A stretch of DNA of 36,454 nt from a virus. The notes below the pieces were generated by a model. It was not told the DNA's origin. It searched no databases and saw nothing but the letters and a program-made list of their open reading frames with translations. This document shows, piece by piece, positions 22,291 to 30,136 of the stretch. Numbering within the stretch: position 1 is the first letter of the stretch; the number at the start of each line of letters is the position of its first letter. Location: positions 1 to 36,454 of the IMG/VR virus record IMGVR_UViG_3300009157_000010. One strand, given 5' to 3'. The position numbers were made by a program, and so were the translations under genes.

Positions 22291-23553
22291 TTAAAAACCA
22301 AATAAGCTATTCTTTTTTTCTTCAGTATTACCAGTAGACCAACCTTGTAGGTTAGCTAGATTAAAGTTACCTCTTGAGTCAACTGTTGGAGTTCCACTAA
22401 ACTGCTGAGCTGTTGGTAAATTAGCTTGATAGTTAGATACATTAGCAAGGTTTGATTTAAGTTCACCGATTGTCTTACTATTATTCATAGCCCATTCTTG
22501 TAGAGCTGATTGTTTGCTTCTAGCTTCTGTATCAATAGTATTTAGTCTATTAATAGCATTTTCAAGTAGTGTTTTAGATAAGTTAGTTAAATCAGTACTC
22601 TTTTGTAACTGTCCACTAGCTTTAGCTTGTCTGATTTGATTTTGAGCATTATCAAACCACTGAGCTACTTCAATTACTTTATTATCTCGTTCAGTTTTAA
22701 GATTATTAACTGCGTTATTGTATGTTTCACCCAAAGCAGTTTCTCTCTTATTGATTTCAGCTTGTATAGAAGCTGTTTGAGAAGTAACATCACCACGAGC
22801 TTTGTTACCTTGTTTGGTAAGAGCATATGAGTATTGATTAGCAGCTGAGCTATCCCCTGCTCCTCTTGAACCTAAATAGACATTTCCAGCCATAAACATA
22901 TTTCTTAAATTTTCTGATAAGTCTTTAAGATTTTTTGATTGATTGGTAACGGCACTTTCTCTTTCACCTTGTAAGCTAGATAAACCTTGAGATTTTTGTA
23001 AATCTAAATCACTTACTCCTTGACCAAATTGATTTTGAACTATTTGTTCTTGACCAGTCCTTTGACCGGTAAGACTATTCATCATATTGTCTAATTCACT
23101 AAAATAGTTAGAATAACCACTTTCAATTTCACCTCTTACTCTATTAGTCATATCATCTACACCGCCACCACCTGAACCACCTGATCCAGTTTTAGAACGC
23201 CATGTTTGTTCCCAATCCATTCTAATAGCATTTGGATCGTTCCAACCTTGATAAAAACTCATATCTACTGATGGGATACCACTACCAGAATTACCACTTG
23301 GTACTGAACTACCGCCTGATTGTTGTCCTGTTGGGAGGGTTGGGGTATTAGAGTTTAACTTTTCATTAGTCAACATATTGTTGATTCTATTGATATTATT
23401 GTAATCAACATTACTATAGTCTAGTCCTGGTTCAGCAGCAGATACTTGGTTTACCCAACTTCCAGTCATTGGTCCACCACCAACAGAACCAACACCAACA
23501 TTTTGTAATTTTGTCCAATCGTTTAGGTTTCCACCTGAATAATTTAAAGCCAT
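22291..23553 (-). CDS. Coiled-coil internal virion protein
   Basis: A 420-residue protein. The N-terminal 130 residues are low complexity (Gly/Ser/Asn) and end in SGGSGGGG. Residues about 135-370 form a long Gln/Asn/Lys-rich coiled coil (GQRTGQEQIVQNQFGQG, ERDNKVIEVAQWFDNAQNQ). A short C-terminal region follows. It sits immediately before the giant internal protein, as do helper ejection proteins of short-tailed phages. No Shine-Dalgarno. A terminator lies 17 nt before the ATG. Confidence 0.6.
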   Translation of the reverse strand: MALNYSGGNLNDWTKLQNVGVGSVGGGPMTGSWVNQVSAAEPGLDYSNVDYNNINRINNMLTNEKLNSNTPTLPTGQQSGGSSVPSGNSGSGIPSVDMSFYQGWNDPNAIRMDWEQTWRSKTGSGGSGGGGVDDMTNRVRGEIESGYSNYFSELDNMMNSLTGQRTGQEQIVQNQFGQGVSDLDLQKSQGLSSLQGERESAVTNQSKNLKDLSENLRNMFMAGNVYLGSRGAGDSSAANQYSYALTKQGNKARGDVTSQTASIQAEINKRETALGETYNNAVNNLKTERDNKVIEVAQWFDNAQNQIRQAKASGQLQKSTDLTNLSKTLLENAINRLNTIDTEARSKQSALQEWAMNNSKTIGELKSNLANVSNYQANLPTAQQFSGTPTVDSRGNFNLANLQGWSTGNTEEKKNSLFGF

Positions 23554-23570
23554 TTTGTTTTTTAATCAAT

Positions 23571-23624
23571 AAAAAAAACTCCCACGAAAAAATCTGGGAG
23601 TTTGAACAAAGGACTTGCCTTTGT
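23571..23624 (-). terminator. Promoter-proximal terminator before the internal-protein genes
   Basis: Minus strand: stem AACTCCCA/TGGGAGTT (23577-23602) followed by eight U. Upstream lies a 7-bp hairpin ACAAAGG/CCTTTGT at 23606-23624. A TTGACAC promoter (23637-23666) reads into it with a start near 23630. Third example of the promoter-hairpin-terminator-gene layout. Confidence 0.85.
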
Positions 23625-23636
23625 ATTAACAATATA

Positions 23637-23666
23637 ATTGTAACAATCTTATTTAGATGGTGTCAA
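23637..23666 (-). promoter_or_regulatory. TTGACAC-class promoter before the internal-protein genes
   Basis: Minus strand: -35 TTGACA (23661-23666), 18-nt spacer, -10 TACAAT (23637-23642). It lies inside the last codons of the glycosyltransferase gene ending at 23649. Confidence 0.8.
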
Positions 23667-24758
23667 TATACCTGAGAAGAATTTGGCGTAATCCTCTACG
23701 TGTTCATTTATAGTCCAATTTTCTTTGGTTGTCTTGTATGCTTCTTCACCCATACTCTTTCGTAATTCTTTATCATCTATGAGTTTTTTAATCTTTTCAT
23801 ACCATTCATCTGCTGTCTTAGCTAAGAATCCATTTTTACCATCTTCAATAATCTCGGAATATTGGCGAATATCTTGATAAACTCCGGGTATCTTAGCACT
23901 AGATGTTTCAATATATTTAATACTAGATTTACAACGTGTATAGATACTGTCTTCTAGTGGAACTATTAAAATGTCAGTTCTATCCATAAAATCTGGGAAC
24001 TTATCTTTTATCCAATGGTAAATATCTACGTGACCAAATCCATTACTATATCTATTACCATACTTATTCCTAAACTCTTGAATAAATGAACCAACTGTCT
24101 GAATATTAACATTTGGGTATTCTTGCATTATCCGGTCTATTCCTTTTTGGAACTCTCTGTTTTGTAAATCAATATGATGAGTAGATGAACCGTGGTGGAG
24201 TAAAGTTATATTAAGTTCGTCTTTGAATGGTGAGATGTGATTATAGAGTTCTAAGTCTATATAGTTAGGAAATACTTTTACATTTTCATCTCGTTTCTTA
24301 GTATTGTTACAAATTACATTTTTAAGATATTGATTAGTAGTGGTTACATAATCAACAGCGTCACACATACAAGATAAGTTACTCAGGGCTAGTGAACCTT
24401 TTTTATAGACTTCATAAGCTGGATTATCTGGTAATATTTCCCATAGAGCATCATCTAAGTCCATCACTACTTTTGTTCCATATTTTTGAGCCATACAACC
24501 CATTTGAGCGAATCCCCAATCGTTAGTTATGTAGTTAAGATAGATAATGTCGTATTCTTGGGCTACATTACTCCAATTAGCTTCTTCTGGTGGATCGTTA
24601 ATATCATAGACTCTGGTTTCAAATTTAACCCCATCTAACTTAAATCCGTTTAAGTGTTTAAGAGGTTGGATAATACGAGCAAAATCTACACCTGATACTC
24701 TTTCTTTTGTTTGGTGACTTTGAAGTCCATAAATCTTGATTTTATTTTTGTGTTTCAT
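23649..24758 (-). CDS. GT-B glycosyltransferase (GT4-like)
   Basis: A 369-residue protein with two Rossmann-like halves. The N-terminal half contains GVDFARIIQPLKHL and VVMDLDDALWEILPDNP (about 96-112). The C-terminal half has the sugar-nucleotide site of GT4 enzymes, CKSSIKYIETSSAKIPGVY followed by DGKNGFLAKTADEWYEKI and a helical KELRKSMGEEAYK end. It would move a sugar from a nucleotide donor to a glycan or protein acceptor in the cytoplasm. It is the last gene of the cassette, with a 4-base overlap upstream. Donor and acceptor are unknown. Confidence 0.8.
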   Translation of the reverse strand: MKHKNKIKIYGLQSHQTKERVSGVDFARIIQPLKHLNGFKLDGVKFETRVYDINDPPEEANWSNVAQEYDIIYLNYITNDWGFAQMGCMAQKYGTKVVMDLDDALWEILPDNPAYEVYKKGSLALSNLSCMCDAVDYVTTTNQYLKNVICNNTKKRDENVKVFPNYIDLELYNHISPFKDELNITLLHHGSSTHHIDLQNREFQKGIDRIMQEYPNVNIQTVGSFIQEFRNKYGNRYSNGFGHVDIYHWIKDKFPDFMDRTDILIVPLEDSIYTRCKSSIKYIETSSAKIPGVYQDIRQYSEIIEDGKNGFLAKTADEWYEKIKKLIDDKELRKSMGEEAYKTTKENWTINEHVEDYAKFFSGILTPSK

Positions 24759-25540
24759 ACTGGATGGTGCATAACTTTTAACTTAGGGTGTTGGGTTTCT
24801 TCTATAAAGTTGTCTAGTTTACGGCTGAAATCTGCTTTTAGACTATTATAATGAAGTGTAAAACCTTGGGTATCTAATGGGACGTTTTCTTCTAAACCCC
24901 AAGATATACCGTTCATTCCTGGTTCATAGTTCTTATAATCATCTTTTGAATAAACGTTATTTATCATTCTTACCTTACACCCACAAAGCCTAGCTATCTC
25001 ACTCATAGCACTAACTGGATCATACTGGTATATTTCTTGACACTCGTTTAACACGTCTGCTAACCATTGCTGGTTTCTTGACATTTCACGAGTAATTTCA
25101 ATAGCATCTTTTGGATGGTATTCTGAGTTGTAACCCTTACCGACGAAGTAGGCTGTCTTAGTTCTTGGTTTGTGTTGGTCTTTGAATGTATGAGTATCTA
25201 TTATAGGAAGGAACATTAAGTCTTTATTATCTACTCCCCATACATCAAATAACTTACTAAAGACTATAATTTTGTCTTTCTTGTCAAATTGAGTTGGACC
25301 AGGTACTCCGTTACTAGCCATTACACCTGGTTTGTTAAGAATATAACGAATAACTGTATTGGCTTGGGCTGGATTTCCTTGTACTATTTCAGGATAGATA
25401 GCGATTATATCTCCTTCCGGTCGTCTATTCATATAAACTTCTTGACCTTTGGCTAATAGGTGGCCGAATAATCCCCACATGACACGAATTCCACCACTTG
25501 TTAAAGAAAAATCAGGACTCATTATTACATATGGTTTCAT
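24755..25540 (-). CDS. Glycosyltransferase-like protein (GT-B fold)
   Basis: A 261-residue protein beginning YVIMSPDFSLTSGGIRVMWGL, the N-terminal strand and glycine loop of GT-B transferases. It continues with VIRYILNKPGVM, then IIVFSKLFDVWG, and a C-terminal Rossmann part (YFVGKGYNSEYHP, DPVSAMSEIARLCGCKV) resembling rhamnosyltransferase-type proteins with the pattern tests P-x-SAM-EIA. It is shorter than typical GT-B enzymes (350 or more). The partner gene downstream may complement it. Tightly coupled at both ends. Confidence 0.6.
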   Translation of the reverse strand: MKPYVIMSPDFSLTSGGIRVMWGLFGHLLAKGQEVYMNRRPEGDIIAIYPEIVQGNPAQANTVIRYILNKPGVMASNGVPGPTQFDKKDKIIVFSKLFDVWGVDNKDLMFLPIIDTHTFKDQHKPRTKTAYFVGKGYNSEYHPKDAIEITREMSRNQQWLADVLNECQEIYQYDPVSAMSEIARLCGCKVRMINNVYSKDDYKNYEPGMNGISWGLEENVPLDTQGFTLHYNSLKADFSRKLDNFIEETQHPKLKVMHHPV

Positions 25541-26280
25541 ATTGTGCTTAGTCTCATTGATTTACCATAAGAGGAGACAAACTCTAAGTATTCTTTAACT
25601 TCTAATCTAAAATCTGAGTTACTAAAATCTAATTTAGGAAATACAGCACCCTTAGCCCAATGATAGGCTTTAAATTCTTCTCCGTTAAGTGTTAGACGGT
25701 CATCTTCTACTCTTACCTTACTTTCTTGTCCCAAAGATTTACATCCGAGATAGTTTTTGTCTTTATCCCAAATAAGACGATTCATTTCTTTAACTTTTGG
25801 ATTGTTGTACCAGACTAAATTAAGAATATCATTCTCTTTACACTTATAACCCATAGCTTTTTTGTTTTCTTCTTCCCAAATATCCCAAAATTCTAGCTTT
25901 GATGACCCCACTAGACCCGCTTGAACGTACGATTTTTCATCAACCGACTCTACACTCATATTTTCATAAGAATTGTAGTTCCACGCCGCTCCAACTTCCC
26001 ATTCAGTATCTAATATCTCTGTTAGTCGTCCACAAATGACATAATCGGCATCAATATTGATAACTCTCTCATATTGGTCGGTAAGTAATTTCGCAAAAGT
26101 TGGTTTAGCATTATAAAAGTTTATTCCTTTCTCTTTAAATACTTTATCAATCATATCTTGTCTAAAGACAATCAAATCAATATCAGGGTGAAAGCGTTTA
26201 AAAGAATTTATAAACTTATGAGTACCGATAGGATAATAATATCTATCATCTACTATGGTAAAAAAACACGTCGATCTCAT
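25537..26280 (-). CDS. GT-A glycosyltransferase (GT8-like)
   Basis: A 247-residue protein with YERVINIDADYVICG: the metal- and donor-binding DxD is Asp77-Ala-Asp79. The preceding helix-strand pattern and the later VQAGLVGSSKLEFWDIW and YHWAKGA segments fit GT8-type retaining transferases (glycogenin/galactosyltransferase group). ATG overlaps the methyltransferase stop. Donor unknown. Confidence 0.7.
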   Translation of the reverse strand: MRSTCFFTIVDDRYYYPIGTHKFINSFKRFHPDIDLIVFRQDMIDKVFKEKGINFYNAKPTFAKLLTDQYERVINIDADYVICGRLTEILDTEWEVGAAWNYNSYENMSVESVDEKSYVQAGLVGSSKLEFWDIWEEENKKAMGYKCKENDILNLVWYNNPKVKEMNRLIWDKDKNYLGCKSLGQESKVRVEDDRLTLNGEEFKAYHWAKGAVFPKLDFSNSDFRLEVKEYLEFVSSYGKSMRLSTI

Positions 26281-26957
26281 TCCCTTACAAATAATACAAT
26301 AATTGCGGAACTTTGATATCTTCGTGCTTTATATCCTAAATCTTCCATATATGATACTAAGTTCATCCAAGTAGGGAAGTGAAACTCTATTTCAATGGCT
26401 TTAATCTTATCGCAAACTTTTTTAAACCCTTCACTTCGTAAAATATCATCTTCCGCTCCTTCTACATCAAACTTCATAAAGTCTACTTTTTCAATATCGT
26501 TTTCTTTAAAGAAAGTATCAAAGGCTTGGGCTTTAACTGATTCAGCACCGTCTACATAATCTAAGACATAAGAATTACAAGTTCGGTTTTTACCGTTCTT
26601 GTGCATCGTAACTTCTCCATCTTTTCCAGCAATAGCCATATTAAAGATTTCTACATTATCCCATTCGTTAAACTCTTTATTCTTTTTAAGAGCAGCAAAG
26701 TGTTCTGTACTTGGTTCAATAGCATAGACTTTTTTGGCATATCTTTGGAAGTGTTGAACTGTAACTCCGATGTTAGAACCAACGTCAACTATAACTAAGT
26801 CTTTATTTTCGTGTCCATTAAGGATATCTATATAAACTCCTTCAAAATAAATCTCTCTATAAATATAAGGAATATAAAGTGTATCAAAATCTATCTTTTC
26901 ACCATTATATTCAGTAGGGTAGAATAATCCACCAAGTTTAACATTTGTATCTGTCAT
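26277..26957 (-). CDS. FkbM-family SAM-dependent methyltransferase
   Basis: A 226-residue protein. SAM-binding motif I VIVDVGSNIGVT (about 55-66), acidic loop VYAIEPSTEHF, then VEIFNMAIAGKDGEV and the FkbM signature KVDFMKFDVEGAEDDIL near 155-171. FkbM enzymes O-methylate sugars, often capping or decorating surface glycans. All SAM contacts are in place. It sits between the transketolase C-half and the GT8-like gene and is coupled to both. Confidence 0.85.
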   Translation of the reverse strand: MTDTNVKLGGLFYPTEYNGEKIDFDTLYIPYIYREIYFEGVYIDILNGHENKDLVIVDVGSNIGVTVQHFQRYAKKVYAIEPSTEHFAALKKNKEFNEWDNVEIFNMAIAGKDGEVTMHKNGKNRTCNSYVLDYVDGAESVKAQAFDTFFKENDIEKVDFMKFDVEGAEDDILRSEGFKKVCDKIKAIEIEFHFPTWMNLVSYMEDLGYKARRYQSSAIIVLFVRE

Positions 26958-27457
26958 CTTTTTAATGAAATAAATAAAGGTTTTCCATCTCCAATAGCTT
27001 GTTTAACCAGTATTGGAATGGTTTCTAAATCTTTGGGAAAATATTGGTCTATATTTGTTAGGGTATTTAAAACATCTTTTACATCTGGTGATTGATGAGT
27101 CCAACCATCATGGTCATAATCATAATCTCTACCACTTCCAATTAATTTAACTGGTATCTTTTCAAGATTAATATAGTTTCTAAGCCATTCATAAGGTCTA
27201 TATACTGTGAAGTTAGTTATAGAATAAAAGAAAGGTATCTTACCTTGTATGGCTAATCCAATAGCAATACCAACTCCTGCTTGTTCAGCAGCACCAGCAT
27301 TGATAAATCTATCTGGAAAGTCCTCTCTAATACGATCAAACATCTTATAACCTAAATCCCCAGTAATTAAGTAAATATCTGGGTTATTCTTCATTTCTTC
27401 GTATAAGTAATAGGCAAAGTAGCCTCTTTGTGATTGATGTGGTTTATCAAAATTCAT
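26954..27457 (-). CDS. Transketolase-like protein, C-terminal (pyrimidine) half
   Basis: A 167-residue protein equal to the PYR domain of ThDP enzymes: YLITGDLGYKMFDRI, then RFINAGAAEQAGVGIAIGLA with the catalytic Glu58 that activates the cofactor, and SGRDYDYDHDGWTHQSPDV, a His-containing active-site loop. The third transketolase domain is absent. With the N-half at 27711-28328 it should form an alpha2-beta2 enzyme moving a two-carbon ketol unit, as in split transketolases of sugar clusters. Donor and acceptor are not known. A glycan-sugar role is inferred from the neighbours. Confidence 0.8.
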   Translation of the reverse strand: MNFDKPHQSQRGYFAYYLYEEMKNNPDIYLITGDLGYKMFDRIREDFPDRFINAGAAEQAGVGIAIGLAIQGKIPFFYSITNFTVYRPYEWLRNYINLEKIPVKLIGSGRDYDYDHDGWTHQSPDVKDVLNTLTNIDQYFPKDLETIPILVKQAIGDGKPLFISLKR

Positions 27458-27714
27458 TTTGTTATCTCCTTACCAAATAAATCAGATTTATTTGTAAAAC
27501 CTTTAATTTTACCTTCTAATCTAAAAAGAATATCTTTTTTTAGATTCTTGCCTATTTTTATCCATTGATCTTCAAACTTATACCCAAAACTTTTATTTTC
27601 ATCAATTAAATGTTCAAAATACCAGTCATCAATAACATATGTATTATCAATTTTTCTATTTTCTTTTTGTGGTAATCTTTCAGTTAAAGTAATATTTATT
27701 TTAATTCCACTCAT
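27454..27714 (-). CDS. 86-residue protein wedged between the transketolase halves
   Basis: A beta-rich small protein (IKINITLTERLPQ, YVIDDWYFEHL, FGYKFEDQWIKIG, DILFRLEGKIKG). It overlaps both transketolase halves by 4 bases, so all three are made in step. No recognisable family. It may be a third subunit, a specificity factor or an acceptor-binding module. This is inference from position. Confidence 0.55.
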   Translation of the reverse strand: MSGIKINITLTERLPQKENRKIDNTYVIDDWYFEHLIDENKSFGYKFEDQWIKIGKNLKKDILFRLEGKIKGFTNKSDLFGKEITK

Positions 27715-28328
27715 TTTATTATCTCCTTATATTGTTCGTCATTCATAACTACATAATGTCCATCTACATTTTGTAACCAAGACGGATATTTATACATATC
27801 TGCTTTGATTGTCATTACAGGGAAGAAACTCTTTAATCTACCTTCTAAATAATCAGTATCTATCTTTCCATAGGCACTTTGTCCATTGACAATGACAGTG
27901 ACTCGTAAATTATCTAATCTTTGTTCAGCAGCAGTTCTTAAAGCTTCCCATACACTACCCTCAGCACAAGCACCATCACTAGTAACTAAATAAATATCTT
28001 TTTTCCTATCAGCCATAGCCATACCTACTGCGATAGTTTCTGGTTGACCTAAACTACCACCACTAACATAAACTCCGTGTTCTATATCTCTAAAAGCATG
28101 AGTACCATATTTTTCTAACATTTCCTCTGCATTGCAAAATCCATATTTTTCTAATACTACCCATAAAGCTAAAGCAGCATGAGAATTACCTAAGACTACT
28201 AAATCATCTTTTTTCTTGATTGAGTATATATGATCTAAAACATTGACAGTTGTTAAACAAGAACTTAAATGAGATTTATTGTGTTTATAAGACAAATCAA
28301 TTATTCTTTTTTCTAGTGGATTTAACAT
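27711..28328 (-). CDS. Transketolase-like protein, N-terminal (diphosphate-binding) half
   Basis: A 205-residue protein. His20 in SHLSSCL matches the conserved transketolase His. SGGSLGQPETIAVGMA (89-104) and the ThDP motif TSDGACAEGSVWEAL (116-130) with Asn148 in VIVNGQ give the metal-diphosphate site, with the first Gly of the usual GDG replaced by Ser117. Asp118, Glu123 and Asn148 are kept, so binding is plausible. It lacks the PYR half, which is encoded two genes on. Confidence 0.8.
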   Translation of the reverse strand: MLNPLEKRIIDLSYKHNKSHLSSCLTTVNVLDHIYSIKKKDDLVVLGNSHAALALWVVLEKYGFCNAEEMLEKYGTHAFRDIEHGVYVSGGSLGQPETIAVGMAMADRKKDIYLVTSDGACAEGSVWEALRTAAEQRLDNLRVTVIVNGQSAYGKIDTDYLEGRLKSFFPVMTIKADMYKYPSWLQNVDGHYVVMNDEQYKEIIK

Positions 28329-28981
28329 ATTAATTCATTAATTTTTAATCTAACGTCATCTTTAAATTTGTCTAGTAATATTTTTCCATGTTGTTTCCAA
28401 GCATCACCAGCTGCATGAAAGATACACAGTTTTTTGTCTCCTTCATCGGAAGGTAAATATATTTCATTATCTTTCAAAAATATATTTTGATAATTTATCA
28501 TATCTTCAATACCGTATGATTTATCTGGAAATGACAATGCTTTTGTCTTATATTTACCAGAATAAAATAAAGTTGTGCTTAAATTTTGACTAGCCATCCA
28601 TCCATCACTTTTACTAAATTCCTCAATAAGTTCATCATATTTTACCCAAAATCTTGGAGAGTTTGAAACAACTATACCATTATTCATACCTGTTTTATCT
28701 TGATAATTACCATTATTGTAAGGTAGGGCTATTTCAAAATCATCATCAAACAATTCATCACATTTATTACACATAATAGAATCACCGTTTATATGAATAA
28801 CAGTATCAAATTCTTTATGAAGTTCTTTATAATGTCTTGCATCTTGATATAATTCTGTTACTTCATTTATATAATAATGGAAAAATGGTAAATCTGGATA
28901 AAACTTTTTAACACTAGCAATCATTTGGTTGGTCATTTCTCTAAACTCTGGTGATGATACTACCCAAAAACAAGCTTTCAT
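28322..28981 (-). CDS. GT-A-like glycosyltransferase
   Basis: A 219-residue protein. The strand EFDTVIHINGDSIMCNKCDELF (about 57-78) has the shape of a GT-A donor site, with an NGDS in place of a classic DxD. MNNGIVVSNSPRFWVKYDEL and a C-terminal CIFHAAGDAWKQHGK supply the remaining GT8-like pattern including the metal His. It is related in layout to the GT8-like gene at 25537. Start and stop overlap both neighbours. Substrate unknown. Confidence 0.6.
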   Translation of the reverse strand: MKACFWVVSSPEFREMTNQMIASVKKFYPDLPFFHYYINEVTELYQDARHYKELHKEFDTVIHINGDSIMCNKCDELFDDDFEIALPYNNGNYQDKTGMNNGIVVSNSPRFWVKYDELIEEFSKSDGWMASQNLSTTLFYSGKYKTKALSFPDKSYGIEDMINYQNIFLKDNEIYLPSDEGDKKLCIFHAAGDAWKQHGKILLDKFKDDVRLKINELIC

Positions 28982-29754
28982 TTTTTATACTCCTCACACA
29001 TATTTTTAATAGATTGTTCTAGTGAAATACGAGGCAACCAACCCCAAGACCTTGATTTAAAATTTTGAGATACCCATTCGTTGTTATCATAGGCTCTCAT
29101 ATTATCAATAATCTTAACTTTAATCTTTTTACCAGTTATTTTCTCTACTAAGTCAAATACTTCTTTATTAGAATACTTTTTGCCTGTTCCTAATTCAAAG
29201 ATACCCCTAACTCCATGAGAACTAAGATTAATTATTCCATCTGTTAAGTCGTCTATATCAATAAAATCGTGAGTTGGATTTGGGACTAAGTTTATTTCTT
29301 TACCAGTATAAGCAGCATCAATTAAAACAGGAATTAAATGCTTAGGTTGTTCTCCCGCTCCAGTAACTGAGAAAGGTCTGACAACACAAAAAGGTAAGTG
29401 GTATTTTTCAATGAATGAGAGTATTAATTCTTCTCCAGCTTTCTTAGTCCTAGAATACATTGTCTGGATAGGAAGTTTAACAGAGGAAGTAGAGATATAA
29501 ACAAAGGATTTGAAATTAAATTTAGAGGCTTGAGTGAGAACATTACAAAGGTCAATTATATTAGCTTGGATTATCTTATCATCTTCTTGTTGATCGGCCA
29601 AGTTACCATAAGCAGAGCAAAAATAGAAATTATCAAATTCTTCTAATTTAGTTGTGGAAATTTTATCGTGTGGAATACAAATGGTTTCACCTGTTAATTT
29701 CTTTAACAAGTTACTACCGACAAAACCTGAACTTCCTGTTAGAATATTTTTCAT
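28978..29754 (-). CDS. NAD-dependent sugar epimerase/reductase (extended SDR)
   Basis: A 258-residue protein with Gly7-xx-Gly10-xx-Gly13 (TGSSGFVG) at the NAD site, NIIDLCNVL, and the catalytic Tyr100-xxx-Lys104 (YSRTK) after FVYISTSSV. VVRPFSVTGAGEQP and the C-terminal EWVSQNFKSRSWGW segment fit nucleotide-sugar epimerases, dehydratases or reductases. It is the first gene of the glycan cassette and has a strong ribosome site (GAGGAG 8 nt before ATG) and its own promoter, so it sets expression of the whole set. The exact reaction cannot be read from sequence. Confidence 0.8.
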   Translation of the reverse strand: MKNILTGSSGFVGSNLLKKLTGETICIPHDKISTTKLEEFDNFYFCSAYGNLADQQEDDKIIQANIIDLCNVLTQASKFNFKSFVYISTSSVKLPIQTMYSRTKKAGEELILSFIEKYHLPFCVVRPFSVTGAGEQPKHLIPVLIDAAYTGKEINLVPNPTHDFIDIDDLTDGIINLSSHGVRGIFELGTGKKYSNKEVFDLVEKITGKKIKVKIIDNMRAYDNNEWVSQNFKSRSWGWLPRISLEQSIKNMCEEYKK

Positions 29755-29780
29755 CTATGGCTCCTCTAATTGCTAAGATG

Positions 29781-29789
29781 ATTATATCA
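29781..29789 (-). promoter_or_regulatory. Extended -10 promoter of the glycan cassette
   Basis: TGATATAAT on the minus strand, two bases after a TAA stop, no good -35, about 27 nt before the epimerase ATG. The same nonamer as at 15267 and 18012. Confidence 0.65.
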
Positions 29790-29791
29790 CG

Positions 29792-29932
29792 TTATTTCTT
29801 ATATGGAAGTTTTTTTACTTTTACACCTTTTAAAAACTCTTTAGCTCTTTCTTTAGAAAGACCTTTTTTCTTAATCTTTCCTGAAGCTACCATTCCCATA
29901 AAACCTGCTTGTTTTTTTGATTTTACTGGCAT
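29792..29932 (-). CDS. DUF3008-like small basic protein
   Basis: A 46-residue protein: PVKSKKQAGFMGMVASGKI followed by a KGLSKERAKEFL helix and a basic KVKKLPYKK end. This is the layout of the small DUF3008-type proteins found in many phages and bacteria. Lys-rich and probably nucleic-acid binding. No established function. Confidence 0.65.
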   Translation of the reverse strand: MPVKSKKQAGFMGMVASGKIKKKGLSKERAKEFLKGVKVKKLPYKK

Positions 29933-29951
29933 AGTTTGTTTAATTAATAAT

Positions 29952-29984
29952 TTATTTCTTTTTACCTCCACATTTTTTATTCAT
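29952..29984 (-). CDS. 10-codon micro-ORF, copy 2 (MNKKCGGKKK)
   Basis: Identical peptide, with 30 identical bases, to 13540-13572. Its ATG overlaps the end of the 46-residue gene upstream. Its GGAGG is 29 nt from the next ATG, too far to be that gene's ribosome site, so the conservation is more likely for the peptide or for the RNA. Confidence 0.45.
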   Translation of the reverse strand: MNKKCGGKKK

Positions 29985-30117
29985 GGTTGTTTTCCTCTTT
30001 TACTTCCACATCTTTTAAATTACTCAATACTTGAATAGCACCAGCAACCTCTTGATAAGGTCGGGTAACTAAATAATCTAACAAGGCTTTAACTACATCA
30101 TTTTCTATTTGTTTCAT
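29977..30117 (-). CDS. 46-residue protein of unknown function
   Basis: A helical frame (NDVVKALLDYLVTRP, AGAIQVLSNL) with an acidic tail. Overlaps the micro-ORF. A short gap follows the fibre gene upstream. Unknown. Confidence 0.45.
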   Translation of the reverse strand: MKQIENDVVKALLDYLVTRPYQEVAGAIQVLSNLKDVEVKEENNHE

Positions 30118-30136
30118 AAGTTATTTTAACATTTAA

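Noticed and set aside
23649-29754. Chimeric contig joining host glycan genes to a phage
   Set aside because: Gene strand, overlap style, promoter nonamer and ribosome sites match the rest of the phage, and the TTGACAC promoter of the next phage unit lies inside the last cassette gene. Read mapping would still be the decisive test.
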